Shown here: positions 26,101 through 34,535 of the stretch, piece after piece
Position numbering within the stretch: the stretch's first letter is position 1
Layout of the letters: every line of letters begins with the position of its first letter
From: CBDDBX01 sp965225955
Lineage (GTDB): Bacteria; Acidobacteriota; Aminicenantia; UBA2199
Assembly: GCA_965225955.1 (NCBI GenBank)
Contig: CBDDBX010000032.1
Span: forward strand, 124,001 to 188,000
Length of the DNA stretch: 64,000 nt
Direction of reading: 5' to 3'
The notes under the pieces: model-generated
What the model saw: only the letters and a program-made list of their open reading frames with translations
Database searches by the model: none
What the model was told of the DNA's origin: nothing
Position numbers and translations under genes: made by a program

Positions 26101-27477
26101 ATGAATTATGATGTTATTTTTCTGGGCGGTGGTCCTGCAGGATATGAAGGTGCAATCGCTGCCGGGAAAAAAGGGCTTAAAGCCGCAGTTGTTGAAATGG
26201 ATAAGCCGGGAGGAACCTGTCTGCAGAGAGGTTGCGTTCCCACCAAGGCTCTTCTGCATTCTGTAAAAGTACTAAAAGAGATCAAAAGTGCAGCTAAGGC
26301 CGGGATTAAAGTTGGAGATATCGACATTAACATCCCAGGTATAGCAAAACAGAAAACAAGAGTTGTTAACAAACTAACAAAAGGTATTGAACTGCTTTTT
26401 AAGCAGAACGGTGTCGATCATATTACTGGTAAAGGCTTTGTTTCAGAAGCAGGTAAAATTATTGTTGATGGTGAAAAGGAACTTACAGCAGATAATATTG
26501 TTATCTCAACAGGTTCTGTGCCTGCAGAACTCCCTTTTATGAAAAGAGATGGTGAATTCATCATCAATTCAGATGATGCTCTCGAACTAACAGATGTTCC
26601 TGAAAAACTTCTTGTAGTAGGTGCCGGGGCCATTGGCCTGGAGATGGGACTTATTTACAGCTATCTCGGTTCAGAAGTAACAATTGTTGAGATTCTGGAT
26701 CATATTGTACCAGGAAGTGACAGAGAACTATCTGAAATTCTTAAAGGAGAGCTTAAGAAACAGAAACTGAAAATCTTCACTTCAACTGCTGCATCAGCTC
26801 CTGTAATTGACAGAGAGAACGGTGTGGTTAAAGTAGAGTTAAAGGAAGGTGATAAGGTTAAAGAGGCTGAGTTCTCAAAAATCCTGGTAGCTGTAGGCAG
26901 AAAACCTTATACAGATGGTGCTTTTTCAGATGAACTTGGTATCGAAAAAGATGAAAGAGGATTTATTAAAGTAGATTCAAACCTTCGTACCGGAGTTGCA
27001 GGTGTATTTGCCTGTGGTGACGTTGTTGGTGGCTGGTTGCTGGCTCATAAAGCTTCACATGAAGCTGTAGCTATCGTTGATTTTATTAAAGAAGGTAAAG
27101 AGATTCATCACCATCCGTGTCCGGGGGCTGTATTTACATTTCCTGAACTTGCCTCAGTTGGAATTACCGAAGAGCAGGCTAATGAGCAGGGCCTTAACGT
27201 TAAGATAGGGAAATTCCCATATTCCGCTGGTTCACGTTCTAATGCTATAGACGAAAAAGCAGGCATGGTTAAGGCTATTGCAGATGAGAATGGAGTACTT
27301 CTTGGAGGCCACATAGTTGGTGCAGAAGCAGGGGAACTTATTCCTCTTCTTACATGGGGAGTTATTAAGAAAGTAAATGTAGAAGAGTTTAAAGAGATGA
27401 TATGCATTCATCCGACTCTCAGTGAAAATGTGTGGGAAGCTGTTGGTGAAGTCGGCGGTTTTTCTGTTCACATATAG
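26101..27477 (+). CDS. lpdA: Dihydrolipoyl dehydrogenase
   Basis: 458 residues, FAD-dependent E3 component of 2-oxo-acid dehydrogenase or glycine cleavage complexes. FAD site FLGGGPAGYEGAIAAG, redox disulfide GGTCLQRGCVPTKA, NAD site LLVVGAGAIGLEMG, second FAD motif VFACGDVVGG, and the C-terminal catalytic His-Glu pair in HPTLSENVWEA. All catalytic residues are present. A strong GCAGGAGG site lies five bases before the ATG. It follows the pdxJ-like gene by 32 bases and is the last gene of the run; no E1/E2 genes are nearby. Confidence 0.95.
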   Translation: MNYDVIFLGGGPAGYEGAIAAGKKGLKAAVVEMDKPGGTCLQRGCVPTKALLHSVKVLKEIKSAAKAGIKVGDIDINIPGIAKQKTRVVNKLTKGIELLFKQNGVDHITGKGFVSEAGKIIVDGEKELTADNIVISTGSVPAELPFMKRDGEFIINSDDALELTDVPEKLLVVGAGAIGLEMGLIYSYLGSEVTIVEILDHIVPGSDRELSEILKGELKKQKLKIFTSTAASAPVIDRENGVVKVELKEGDKVKEAEFSKILVAVGRKPYTDGAFSDELGIEKDERGFIKVDSNLRTGVAGVFACGDVVGGWLLAHKASHEAVAIVDFIKEGKEIHHHPCPGAVFTFPELASVGITEEQANEQGLNVKIGKFPYSAGSRSNAIDEKAGMVKAIADENGVLLGGHIVGAEAGELIPLLTWGVIKKVNVEEFKEMICIHPTLSENVWEAVGEVGGFSVHI

Positions 27478-27486
27478 ATTGTAGTA

Positions 27487-27518
27487 TTCAGGCGTTATAC
27501 ATTAGTGTAACGCCTGAA
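27487..27518 (+). terminator. Hairpin after lpdA
   Basis: TTCAGGCGTTA (27487-27497) pairs perfectly with TAACGCCTGAA (27508-27518). The T-run is weak, so it may be a weak terminator or an mRNA-stabilising hairpin. Confidence 0.55.
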
Positions 27519-27654
27519 ATCATTCAACGTATATTAGTCATCTTTCCGGTAAATATCGTATCCGGTTCTCCTTATAAAAACATATCTGTAACATTGTGGT
27601 TTGTGAACCGTATCAGATGTTCAGAATCACCAGTAGTAATATTGGTATACAAAT

Positions 27655-27669
27655 CAAGAAAATGGATTT
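27655..27669 (+). promoter_or_regulatory. Putative upstream activator site, receptor 1
   Basis: CAAGAAAATGGATTT, beginning 129 bases before the -24 GG of the sigma-54 type promoter. Receptors 4 and 5 carry CAAAAAAATGGATTG at 130 and 128 bases. A TTGTCAC at 27752-27758, ending 26 bases before the GG, is also shared at the same distance. Confidence 0.55.
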
Positions 27670-27782
27670 ACAGTAAAACAGGGGTTTGAATTTCAGTTTC
27701 GGAATTTTATTTAAAAAATGCAATTGGGCTTTATCTCTTTAAACCGCATCTTTGTCACTAAGTGGTAGAAAAATATGTTATA

Positions 27783-27798
27783 TGGCATTTTTGTTGCT
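27783..27798 (+). promoter_or_regulatory. Sigma-54 type promoter of receptor 1
   Basis: TGGCATTTTTGTTGCT: GG (27784-27785), ten bases, GC (27796-27797), matching TGGCAC-N5-TTGCW. Expected transcription start about 12 bases downstream, giving a ~40-base leader before the ATG at 27849. Confidence 0.7.
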
Positions 27799-27848
27799 CT
27801 TTGTAAGTATTCACTGAAATCAGTGAAAATTTATAAGGAGGACGATTA

Positions 27849-30800
27849 ATGAAAAAATTCATTACTTCGTTATTTATTGTTATCTTATGTTGTACTGTCA
27901 CTATCAACGCGCAGGAACAGTCCGGTGAATTTATTGGTTCTGTTATGCTGGAAGATGGGTCAGTAATACCGGGAGTATCTGTAACAGTTAAAAGTTCAAA
28001 GCTTGTGGGAGCCAGAACATCTGTTTCAGATGAGAACGGTAAGTATCGATTTCCGGCTCTACCCCCGGGTACTTACACTGTAACTTTTTCACTGGAAGGG
28101 TTTAAACAGGTTGTAAGAAAGGGGGTAGTTCTGGAGGTTGGCAAGACCTTGAAAATTGATGGAGTCATGCAGGCCGGAGGAATTCAGGAGACTGTACTTG
28201 TTGAGGGAACTGTTCCTCTGGTTGATGTCAGAAAAAGTTCCATTGCGACTAACATGACTAAAGAGATGATTTCAAAACTACCTAAAGGGAGAAATTTTAC
28301 TGGTGTTATTACGACTCAGGCGGGAGTTAACTATGAAGATGGTGAAACTGCCGGAGGTTACTCTTTTGATGGTGCAAGTGCATCAGAAAACACTTTTTTT
28401 GTAGATGGAATGAATACCACTACTGCTGAAACCGGAACTTCAGGACAGAGAGTTGACTACGACTCAGTTGAGGAGGTACAGGTCAAGTCTTCAGGTTACA
28501 ATGCTGAATATGGTGGTTCTATGGGTGGTGTTGTTTCTGTAATCACCAAAAGTGGTGGAAATGAGTTTCACGGTGATCTGAATCTCTATTATGAAACAAG
28601 GAAACTGAGAGGGAATCCAAGAGATGTTCTTATACTTAACCCGGAAGATGAAACAGAAGCTGTTTATATAACTCCATACAAAGATAAAGGATATTCTCTT
28701 GAACCGGGGGTGTCTCTTGGTGGTTATATAATTAAAGACAGGTTGTGGTTTTTTACATCTTTTATTCCTCAATTCGAAAAGATTGAGAGACCTGGTCGCT
28801 TTACAGAAAATCCGGAACATAATGGTGAAATATTCACTTTCAAAAGAAGACGGTTTAAAGGCTCTGCTAAATTAACAGCAGCTATCTCCAATAATTTGAG
28901 ATTGAGTTTAAGTGGTGCCGTTAATCACGTTAAGAGAGATGGTAATCTGCCATTAATGAGTGGAAGATCTGCTTATGATACACCGGAAACTATGTCACAG
29001 TGGGGCATGACAAACCCAGGTATAACCCTTGCAGGTAGCCTTGATTATTCAATTGGTAATAATGCTTTTCTTAATGTTTCCGGCGGATATTACAGAACAA
29101 ATGGATATGAATCAGGCAATGAAGGTGAGCCTGTTACAAGGTTGAGGTTCAAAAACAGCAACAAGCATATACCGGATGTTGAGCACCATATTGGTAACTG
29201 GGCCAACATCACTTATGCAAGACTAAGTAAGGATCTGAAGAATATAGCTGAGAGAAAATCTCTGAAAGGTGATTTTACCTACTATTTCAATGCAGGTGGT
29301 GAACATGTGGCAAAAGCGGGTGTTGCATGGTCAAATGTAGGTCTTGATAAAGAGACCGGTGTAGCTCAGGAGTACTGGAGATTTTACTGGAAAACAGGAA
29401 ATAAGTATAGTACATTTGAGAAATCAGATGGAACAAGAGTGCCTGTTAAGTACGGGTATGTAAGAGCATATCGTTACGGTGAAAATGGTAAGCTTGATAC
29501 TGACAGATGGTCAGTATATCTTCAGGATAGCTGGACAATTGGTAACAACTTTACTCTTAATTATGGTGTAAGGTTTGAAAAAGAGAATATGCCTTCATTT
29601 GATAAAAGCCACCCTGAAGCAGCATTTAAATTCGATTTTTTTGACAAAATAGCCCCAAGAATTGGTTTTGCCTATGATTTGAAAGGTGATGGCAAGGATA
29701 AAATTTTTGGTAGTTTTGGACTCTATTACGATGTGATGAAGCTGGCTATGTCTGTTGGTTCTTTTGGAGGAGCTGTCTATAAGATGGCTTATTACGATAT
29801 TGTTGATCCTGACTGGACCAAATATGCAGATCAGAAAAGTATTATATGGACTGGTTCAGACTCTCCGGTTCTGGGAGGAGATCTTCTGGAACTGCAGGAT
29901 AAGAGAATTCCTTCATTCAACGCCGTCCAGCCGAATATGAAACCTTATTCAAAAATGGAAATCTCCCTCGGTTACCAGAAGATGCTGAAAGAAGATCTAT
30001 CATTAACAGTAAGATTTCTGCACAACAGAATTCTGAATGCTATTGAAGATATTGGGGTTAAGATTGGTTCTGATGAAAAATACTACATTGGTAATCCGGG
30101 GTCTGACTGGATAAACAGTAAGTATGATGAAGTTATTAAAGCTGGTTATATTCCTGAAGGACGGACATGTCCTGCACCTAAAAGAGAGTACTACTCTCTC
30201 CAGTTCAACCTTGATAAAAGATTCTCAAATAACTGGTTAGGCGGTATGTCGCTGAATTTCAGTCGTTTGTGGGGGAATTTCTCAGGTCTTGCCAGTACTG
30301 ATGAAGATGGCAGGCAGGATCCTAATGTTCAGAAATATTTCGATTCATGGTTTATGCACTACGATTCAGATCTAAATCAGTCTACCGGCCTTCTGCCGAC
30401 AGACAGACCTGTGCAGGCAAAAGTTTATGGTGCATATACTCTGGATTGTGGACTTACTTTAGGAGTTAATCTGATGGCAAGCTCAGGTACGCCTGTATCC
30501 AGAACTGTTTCTGTGCAGGGGCAGGATGGGTACTATCCTGATGGACGTAAATCTGATGGCAGAACTCCTTTCTTCTGGCAGGCGGATGTATATGTTGAAT
30601 ATGCAATGAAACTATCAGATAAAATCAATCTGAACCTGAATGTCAATATTACAAACCTCACAGACAATAAAATAGCAAGAAACAGGCACAACAAGATGAT
30701 AGAGGATGATGTGAATCTTACAAATGAAGAGATAATTGCAGGATTTAATTCAGATGATCTTGTTAAAGATGGAGGAGATTATATAAAAGATCCAAGATTC

Positions 30801-30863
30801 CTGATGAAGACTTTTTTCCAGCCTCCTATACAGGTAATGTTTGGTGCAAAACTGAGTTTCTGA
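27849..30863 (+). CDS. Oar-like TonB-dependent outer-membrane receptor 1
   Basis: 1004 residues. Signal peptide to about 22 (ending INAQ), a carboxypeptidase-regulatory-like domain at about 25-105 (SVIPGVSVTVKSSKLVG..YRFPALPPGTYTVTFSLEGF), a TonB plug with FFVDGMNTT, SVEEVQVKSSGYNAEYGGSMGG and VSVITKSGGNEFHG, then a large beta barrel ending GAKLSF with the terminal Phe typical for BAM-assembled proteins. YDLKGDGKDKIFGSFG is the Oar-type periplasmic-turn signature. First of six tandem paralogues. RBS AAGGAGGACG. Its own sigma-54 type promoter and terminator make it monocistronic. One extra Cys (LDCGLTLG) replaces the Phe found in the others. Ligand unknown; no SusD-like partner is present. Confidence 0.88.
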   Translation: MKKFITSLFIVILCCTVTINAQEQSGEFIGSVMLEDGSVIPGVSVTVKSSKLVGARTSVSDENGKYRFPALPPGTYTVTFSLEGFKQVVRKGVVLEVGKTLKIDGVMQAGGIQETVLVEGTVPLVDVRKSSIATNMTKEMISKLPKGRNFTGVITTQAGVNYEDGETAGGYSFDGASASENTFFVDGMNTTTAETGTSGQRVDYDSVEEVQVKSSGYNAEYGGSMGGVVSVITKSGGNEFHGDLNLYYETRKLRGNPRDVLILNPEDETEAVYITPYKDKGYSLEPGVSLGGYIIKDRLWFFTSFIPQFEKIERPGRFTENPEHNGEIFTFKRRRFKGSAKLTAAISNNLRLSLSGAVNHVKRDGNLPLMSGRSAYDTPETMSQWGMTNPGITLAGSLDYSIGNNAFLNVSGGYYRTNGYESGNEGEPVTRLRFKNSNKHIPDVEHHIGNWANITYARLSKDLKNIAERKSLKGDFTYYFNAGGEHVAKAGVAWSNVGLDKETGVAQEYWRFYWKTGNKYSTFEKSDGTRVPVKYGYVRAYRYGENGKLDTDRWSVYLQDSWTIGNNFTLNYGVRFEKENMPSFDKSHPEAAFKFDFFDKIAPRIGFAYDLKGDGKDKIFGSFGLYYDVMKLAMSVGSFGGAVYKMAYYDIVDPDWTKYADQKSIIWTGSDSPVLGGDLLELQDKRIPSFNAVQPNMKPYSKMEISLGYQKMLKEDLSLTVRFLHNRILNAIEDIGVKIGSDEKYYIGNPGSDWINSKYDEVIKAGYIPEGRTCPAPKREYYSLQFNLDKRFSNNWLGGMSLNFSRLWGNFSGLASTDEDGRQDPNVQKYFDSWFMHYDSDLNQSTGLLPTDRPVQAKVYGAYTLDCGLTLGVNLMASSGTPVSRTVSVQGQDGYYPDGRKSDGRTPFFWQADVYVEYAMKLSDKINLNLNVNITNLTDNKIARNRHNKMIEDDVNLTNEEIIAGFNSDDLVKDGGDYIKDPRFLMKTFFQPPIQVMFGAKLSF

Positions 30864-30876
30864 TATAAAAAAAGAT

Positions 30877-30905
30877 AACCCGGGGTTGTAATCCCGGGTT
30901 TTATA
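30877..30905 (+). terminator. Terminator of receptor 1
   Basis: AACCCGGG (30877-30884) pairs with CCCGGGTT (30893-30900), followed by TTAT. Confidence 0.75.
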
Positions 30906-30952
30906 AAATTCAGTTTTCTGTTCACATATAATTGTAAAAAATAATCATAAAG

Positions 30953-30983
30953 AAGAGCCACATCATCATATGTGGCTCTTTCT
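30953..30983. terminator. Second hairpin/terminator after receptor 1
   Basis: AAGAGCCACAT (30953-30963) pairs with ATGTGGCTCTT (30970-30980), then TCTTC. It gives a second barrier between receptors 1 and 2. Confidence 0.65.
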
Positions 30984-31213
30984 TCAAACCGGAAATTGTA
31001 TCTGTTCTACTTTAATCTGGATAGTTGTAAAAGAAAACTACCTGTTTGTGTTGAGTAATCCGGCTGTTTTTCTTAGTGCTGTTGGATAAAAAATCAAAAA
31101 AATGAATATGTATGGTATCTGATATATTAGCGCGAAAAAACGGAATCTTTCTGCTGTACTTAGAAATCAAAAAGCATGCCCCTTAATTCGCTATTTTGCA
31201 GGTAAGGCTTATC

Positions 31214-31229
31214 TGGCATTTTTGTTAAC
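31214..31229 (+). promoter_or_regulatory. Degenerate sigma-54 type promoter of receptor 2
   Basis: TGGCATTTTTGTTAAC shares its first 13 bases with the receptor 1 element, but the -12 GC is AA. A related upstream motif, CAAAAAAATGAATAT (31095-31109), starts 120 bases before the GG, about one helical turn closer than in receptors 1, 4 and 5. Probably inactive or weak as a sigma-54 site. Confidence 0.45.
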
Positions 31230-31287
31230 TCCGGGGGAACTTTAATTGCTTCTTAAGTGTTGATCAACAAAACTAAAGGAGGAATGA

Positions 31288-34200
31288 ATGAAAAAGTTTT
31301 TTCTCATGACAGTTCTTATGCTGTCAGTGCTGTTTCTGGGAGCTCAGGAACAGTCGGGAGAATTTGTTGGAGCCGTGCTACTTGAAGATGGCTCTGCAGT
31401 TCCTGGTGTTACAGTTACAGTTAAAGGTACAAATCTGGTTGGTGAAAGAACATCAGTTTCAGATGAAAATGGTAAATACCGTTTTCCTCTTCTGCCACCT
31501 GGTACCTATACAATTAAGTTTAGTCTTGAAGGCTTTAAACAGGTTGTAAGAAAAGGCGTCGTACTTGAAATAGGTAAAACTCTGAAAGTTGACGGTGTTC
31601 TTCAGGCTGGTGCCATTCAGGAAGAGGTTCTCGTTGAAGGTGCATCACCAATCGTTGATGTAAGAAAGAGTTCAACTGCTACAAATCTCACGAAAGAAGT
31701 AATTACAAAGCTGCCTAAAGGCAGGGATTTTACCGGTGTTATTGCTACTCAGGCTGGTGTTAACTTTGAATCAGGAGGAGGCGGTGATGGCTTCTCTTTT
31801 GATGGTGCCAGTTCATCAGAAAACACATTCTTTGTTGATGGTATGAATACAACCAATACGTATTCAGGTGTTTCAGGTCAGAGAGTTGACTACGATTCAG
31901 TTGAAGAGGTACAGGTTAAATCATCTGGTTATAATGCAGAGTATGGTGGTTCAATGGGTGGAGTTGTGTCAGTTATTACCAAAAGTGGTGGTAACGAGTT
32001 TCATGGTGGATTAACAGTATATTATGAAAACAGATCACTGAAATCAAAACCAAGAAAACTTTTAAGATACGATCCAAATGACACTGCTCACAATACAGCT
32101 GAATATTTCCAGCCATACAAAGATAAAGGTTATGGTATTGAACCTGGCTTCAATCTTGGTGGATATATTATTAAAGACAGATTGTGGTTCTTTACATCAC
32201 TTATTCCCAGATTCTCAAAAGTAACAAGGCCAGCTTACTTTGAAGAAGAGCCTGAGCATAATAAAGAAGAGTTTGACCAGACCTGGAAATATTTCAAAGG
32301 TTCAGCAAAGATTACTGCTGCTCTGACAAATAATCTGAGACTGAGTGTGAGTGGTTCTATTAATAACTATAAGTATGAAGGCAGTCTTCCAACTCAGAGT
32401 GGAACAAGTTCATACAGTTCAATTGTTTCAAGTAAAGAGAGTGGAACTACCAGAACCAATTTTACAGTAGCTGGTGGACTTGACTATTCTCTGGGTAACA
32501 ATCTCTTTATTAATGTTTCCGGTGGATTTTTCCGTTCAAATGCTTACGATTCAGGAACACTTCCTGAGCTGTCAAGCTTCCTGTACTTCTATAACCCCAA
32601 CAAACAGTTTGATATTGATGAAAACCTGAAACACGGGACAGGTACAGTACACGGTTCTGTTGCAGGTCGTTCAAGAAATGTAAGGGATATTTCAGAAAGA
32701 TTATCTCTGAAAGGCGACCTTACTTACTACTTCAATGCCGGTGGTGAGCACGTAGCTAAAGTAGGTTTCTCCTGGGCCAATGTAACAATGGACAGATTAC
32801 AGGGTAATGTAAGAGAGAGATGGTACTTCAACTGGAAGAATGGAGATCAGAACGATACTTATGAATTACCTGACGGAACTGTAATTCCTCTGGATTATGG
32901 TTATGCTTTTGCTTATACATATGGTGAAAATGGTAAACTTGATACAGACAGATGGGCATTTTACCTGCAGGACAGCTGGACTATAGGTAACAATTTTACA
33001 CTTAATTTTGGTGTAAGATTTGAAAAAGAAGAGATGCCGTCAATGGATAAAGAGCAGCCTCAGGCAGCTTTTAAGTTCGGTTTCTTTGATAAAATTGCAC
33101 CAAGAGTAGGTTTTGCTTACGATTTCAACGGAGACGGCAAGAACAAACTCTTTGGTAGTTTTGGTATCTACTACGATGTTATGAAGCTTGCAATGGCAGT
33201 CAATTCATTCGGTGGCGGTAAGATGTATTATTCATACTATAATATTGCTGATCCTGACTGGACAAAATATATCGACAAAACAGGATGGTACTGGTCAGGC
33301 TCCAAAGATCCGGTTAATGGCGGTGAACTTCTTGAAATCGTAAATGGAAGAGAACCATCTTTTGATCTGATTCAGCCTGATATGAAACCTTACTCAAAGA
33401 TGGAACTTTCACTGGGTTATCAGAGAGAACTCAGAGATAATCTGTCATTTACAGCGAGATTCCTTCATAACAGAATTCTTAATGCTATTGAGGATATCGG
33501 TGTTAAAATCGGTTCAACTGAGAACTTTTTTATTGGAAACCCCGGATCAGACTGGATTAATAAGAAGTTTGCTGAAGCTGGTGAAGCCGGAACAATTCCA
33601 GAAGGAAGAAAATGCCCTGACCCTAAAAGAGAGTACTACTCATTACAGCTTAGTCTGGATAAGAAATTCTCTGACAACTGGTTAGGTGGTGTTTCTGTTA
33701 ATTTCAGTAGCCTGAAAGGTAACTTCTCAGGTCTTGCAAGTACTGATGAAGATAACAGACAGGATCCTAATGTAGCAAGATATTTTGATGCATGGTTCCT
33801 TCACTATGATTCACAGATGAGATCTTCAGATGGCGTTCTGCCAACTGACAGACCTATAGATGTAAAACTCTATGGAGCATACACATTTGATTTTGGTTTA
33901 ACTCTTGGTTTTAATGCATATGGAAGAAGTGGTACTCCGATATCAACAACTATAGATCTTAATAGTCAGGATGGTTACTATCCAAACGGCAGAGGAGATC
34001 AGGGACGTACTCCGTTTATCTGGCAGGTTGACCTTTATGCTGAGTATGAATTTGAACTCTCAAACAAGATCAAAATGAACTTCAATGTTAATATAACCAA
34101 TCTTACAAACAATAAGATTGCCCGCATGAAATACAATGGCATAGTAAATGACAAAACAACTATGACCAATGAAGAAATTGTTGCAGGATACGATCTTGAT

Positions 34201-34305
34201 GAAGCCATACAGAAAGAGGGCTGGTCACTTAACCCACTCTATCTTAAAGAGTATCGTTTCATGCCTCCAATGGAAATCAGATTCGGAGCAAAACTGAGTT
34301 TCTGA
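31288..34305 (+). CDS. Oar-like TonB-dependent outer-membrane receptor 2
   Basis: 1005 residues with the same architecture as receptor 1: signal peptide (MKKFFLMTVLMLSVLFLGAQ), carboxypeptidase-regulatory-like domain, plug, barrel and C-terminal GAKLSF. It belongs to a slightly different branch with receptor 6: both share SAVPGVTVTVKGTNLVGERTSV and an insertion with GTGT/GAGT loops. The plug has a Gly-rich ESGGGGDGFSFDG in place of EDGETAGGYSFDG. The calcium-like YDFNGDGKNKLFGSFG turn and the conserved GRKCPDPKREYYS loop are present. RBS AAAGGAGGA before the ATG at 31288 (an ATG four bases earlier is out of frame). The promoter differs from the other receptors, so it may be regulated differently. 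Confidence 0.88.
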   Translation: MKKFFLMTVLMLSVLFLGAQEQSGEFVGAVLLEDGSAVPGVTVTVKGTNLVGERTSVSDENGKYRFPLLPPGTYTIKFSLEGFKQVVRKGVVLEIGKTLKVDGVLQAGAIQEEVLVEGASPIVDVRKSSTATNLTKEVITKLPKGRDFTGVIATQAGVNFESGGGGDGFSFDGASSSENTFFVDGMNTTNTYSGVSGQRVDYDSVEEVQVKSSGYNAEYGGSMGGVVSVITKSGGNEFHGGLTVYYENRSLKSKPRKLLRYDPNDTAHNTAEYFQPYKDKGYGIEPGFNLGGYIIKDRLWFFTSLIPRFSKVTRPAYFEEEPEHNKEEFDQTWKYFKGSAKITAALTNNLRLSVSGSINNYKYEGSLPTQSGTSSYSSIVSSKESGTTRTNFTVAGGLDYSLGNNLFINVSGGFFRSNAYDSGTLPELSSFLYFYNPNKQFDIDENLKHGTGTVHGSVAGRSRNVRDISERLSLKGDLTYYFNAGGEHVAKVGFSWANVTMDRLQGNVRERWYFNWKNGDQNDTYELPDGTVIPLDYGYAFAYTYGENGKLDTDRWAFYLQDSWTIGNNFTLNFGVRFEKEEMPSMDKEQPQAAFKFGFFDKIAPRVGFAYDFNGDGKNKLFGSFGIYYDVMKLAMAVNSFGGGKMYYSYYNIADPDWTKYIDKTGWYWSGSKDPVNGGELLEIVNGREPSFDLIQPDMKPYSKMELSLGYQRELRDNLSFTARFLHNRILNAIEDIGVKIGSTENFFIGNPGSDWINKKFAEAGEAGTIPEGRKCPDPKREYYSLQLSLDKKFSDNWLGGVSVNFSSLKGNFSGLASTDEDNRQDPNVARYFDAWFLHYDSQMRSSDGVLPTDRPIDVKLYGAYTFDFGLTLGFNAYGRSGTPISTTIDLNSQDGYYPNGRGDQGRTPFIWQVDLYAEYEFELSNKIKMNFNVNITNLTNNKIARMKYNGIVNDKTTMTNEEIVAGYDLDEAIQKEGWSLNPLYLKEYRFMPPMEIRFGAKLSF

Positions 34306-34333
34306 TACAGACAGATAAATATTTGAATAATAT

Positions 34334-34360
34334 AGCCCGGAGTAAAACTCCGGGCTTTGT
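34334..34360 (+). terminator. Terminator of receptor 2
   Basis: AGCCCGGAG (34334-34342) pairs with CTCCGGGCT (34348-34356), then TTGTTT. Confidence 0.75.
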
Positions 34361-34535
34361 TTATTTTGTTTTCACACCTCTTAATCTTTAGCCTCTTCTA
34401 TAGCCTTTAATGCACGGTTCCATTACTTATAACTGATTTATACTTCAGCTTTATCTTATTTTATGGTATGGATATACTGTACTCTCTTTCAGATAAGAGT
34501 TGTGTATTGTAAGATATTTAGCGGGAGAACCATCG

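Noticed and set aside
34463..34480. Sigma-54 promoter for receptor 3
   Set aside because: TGGTATGGATATACTG has the GG but no GC at the -12 position.
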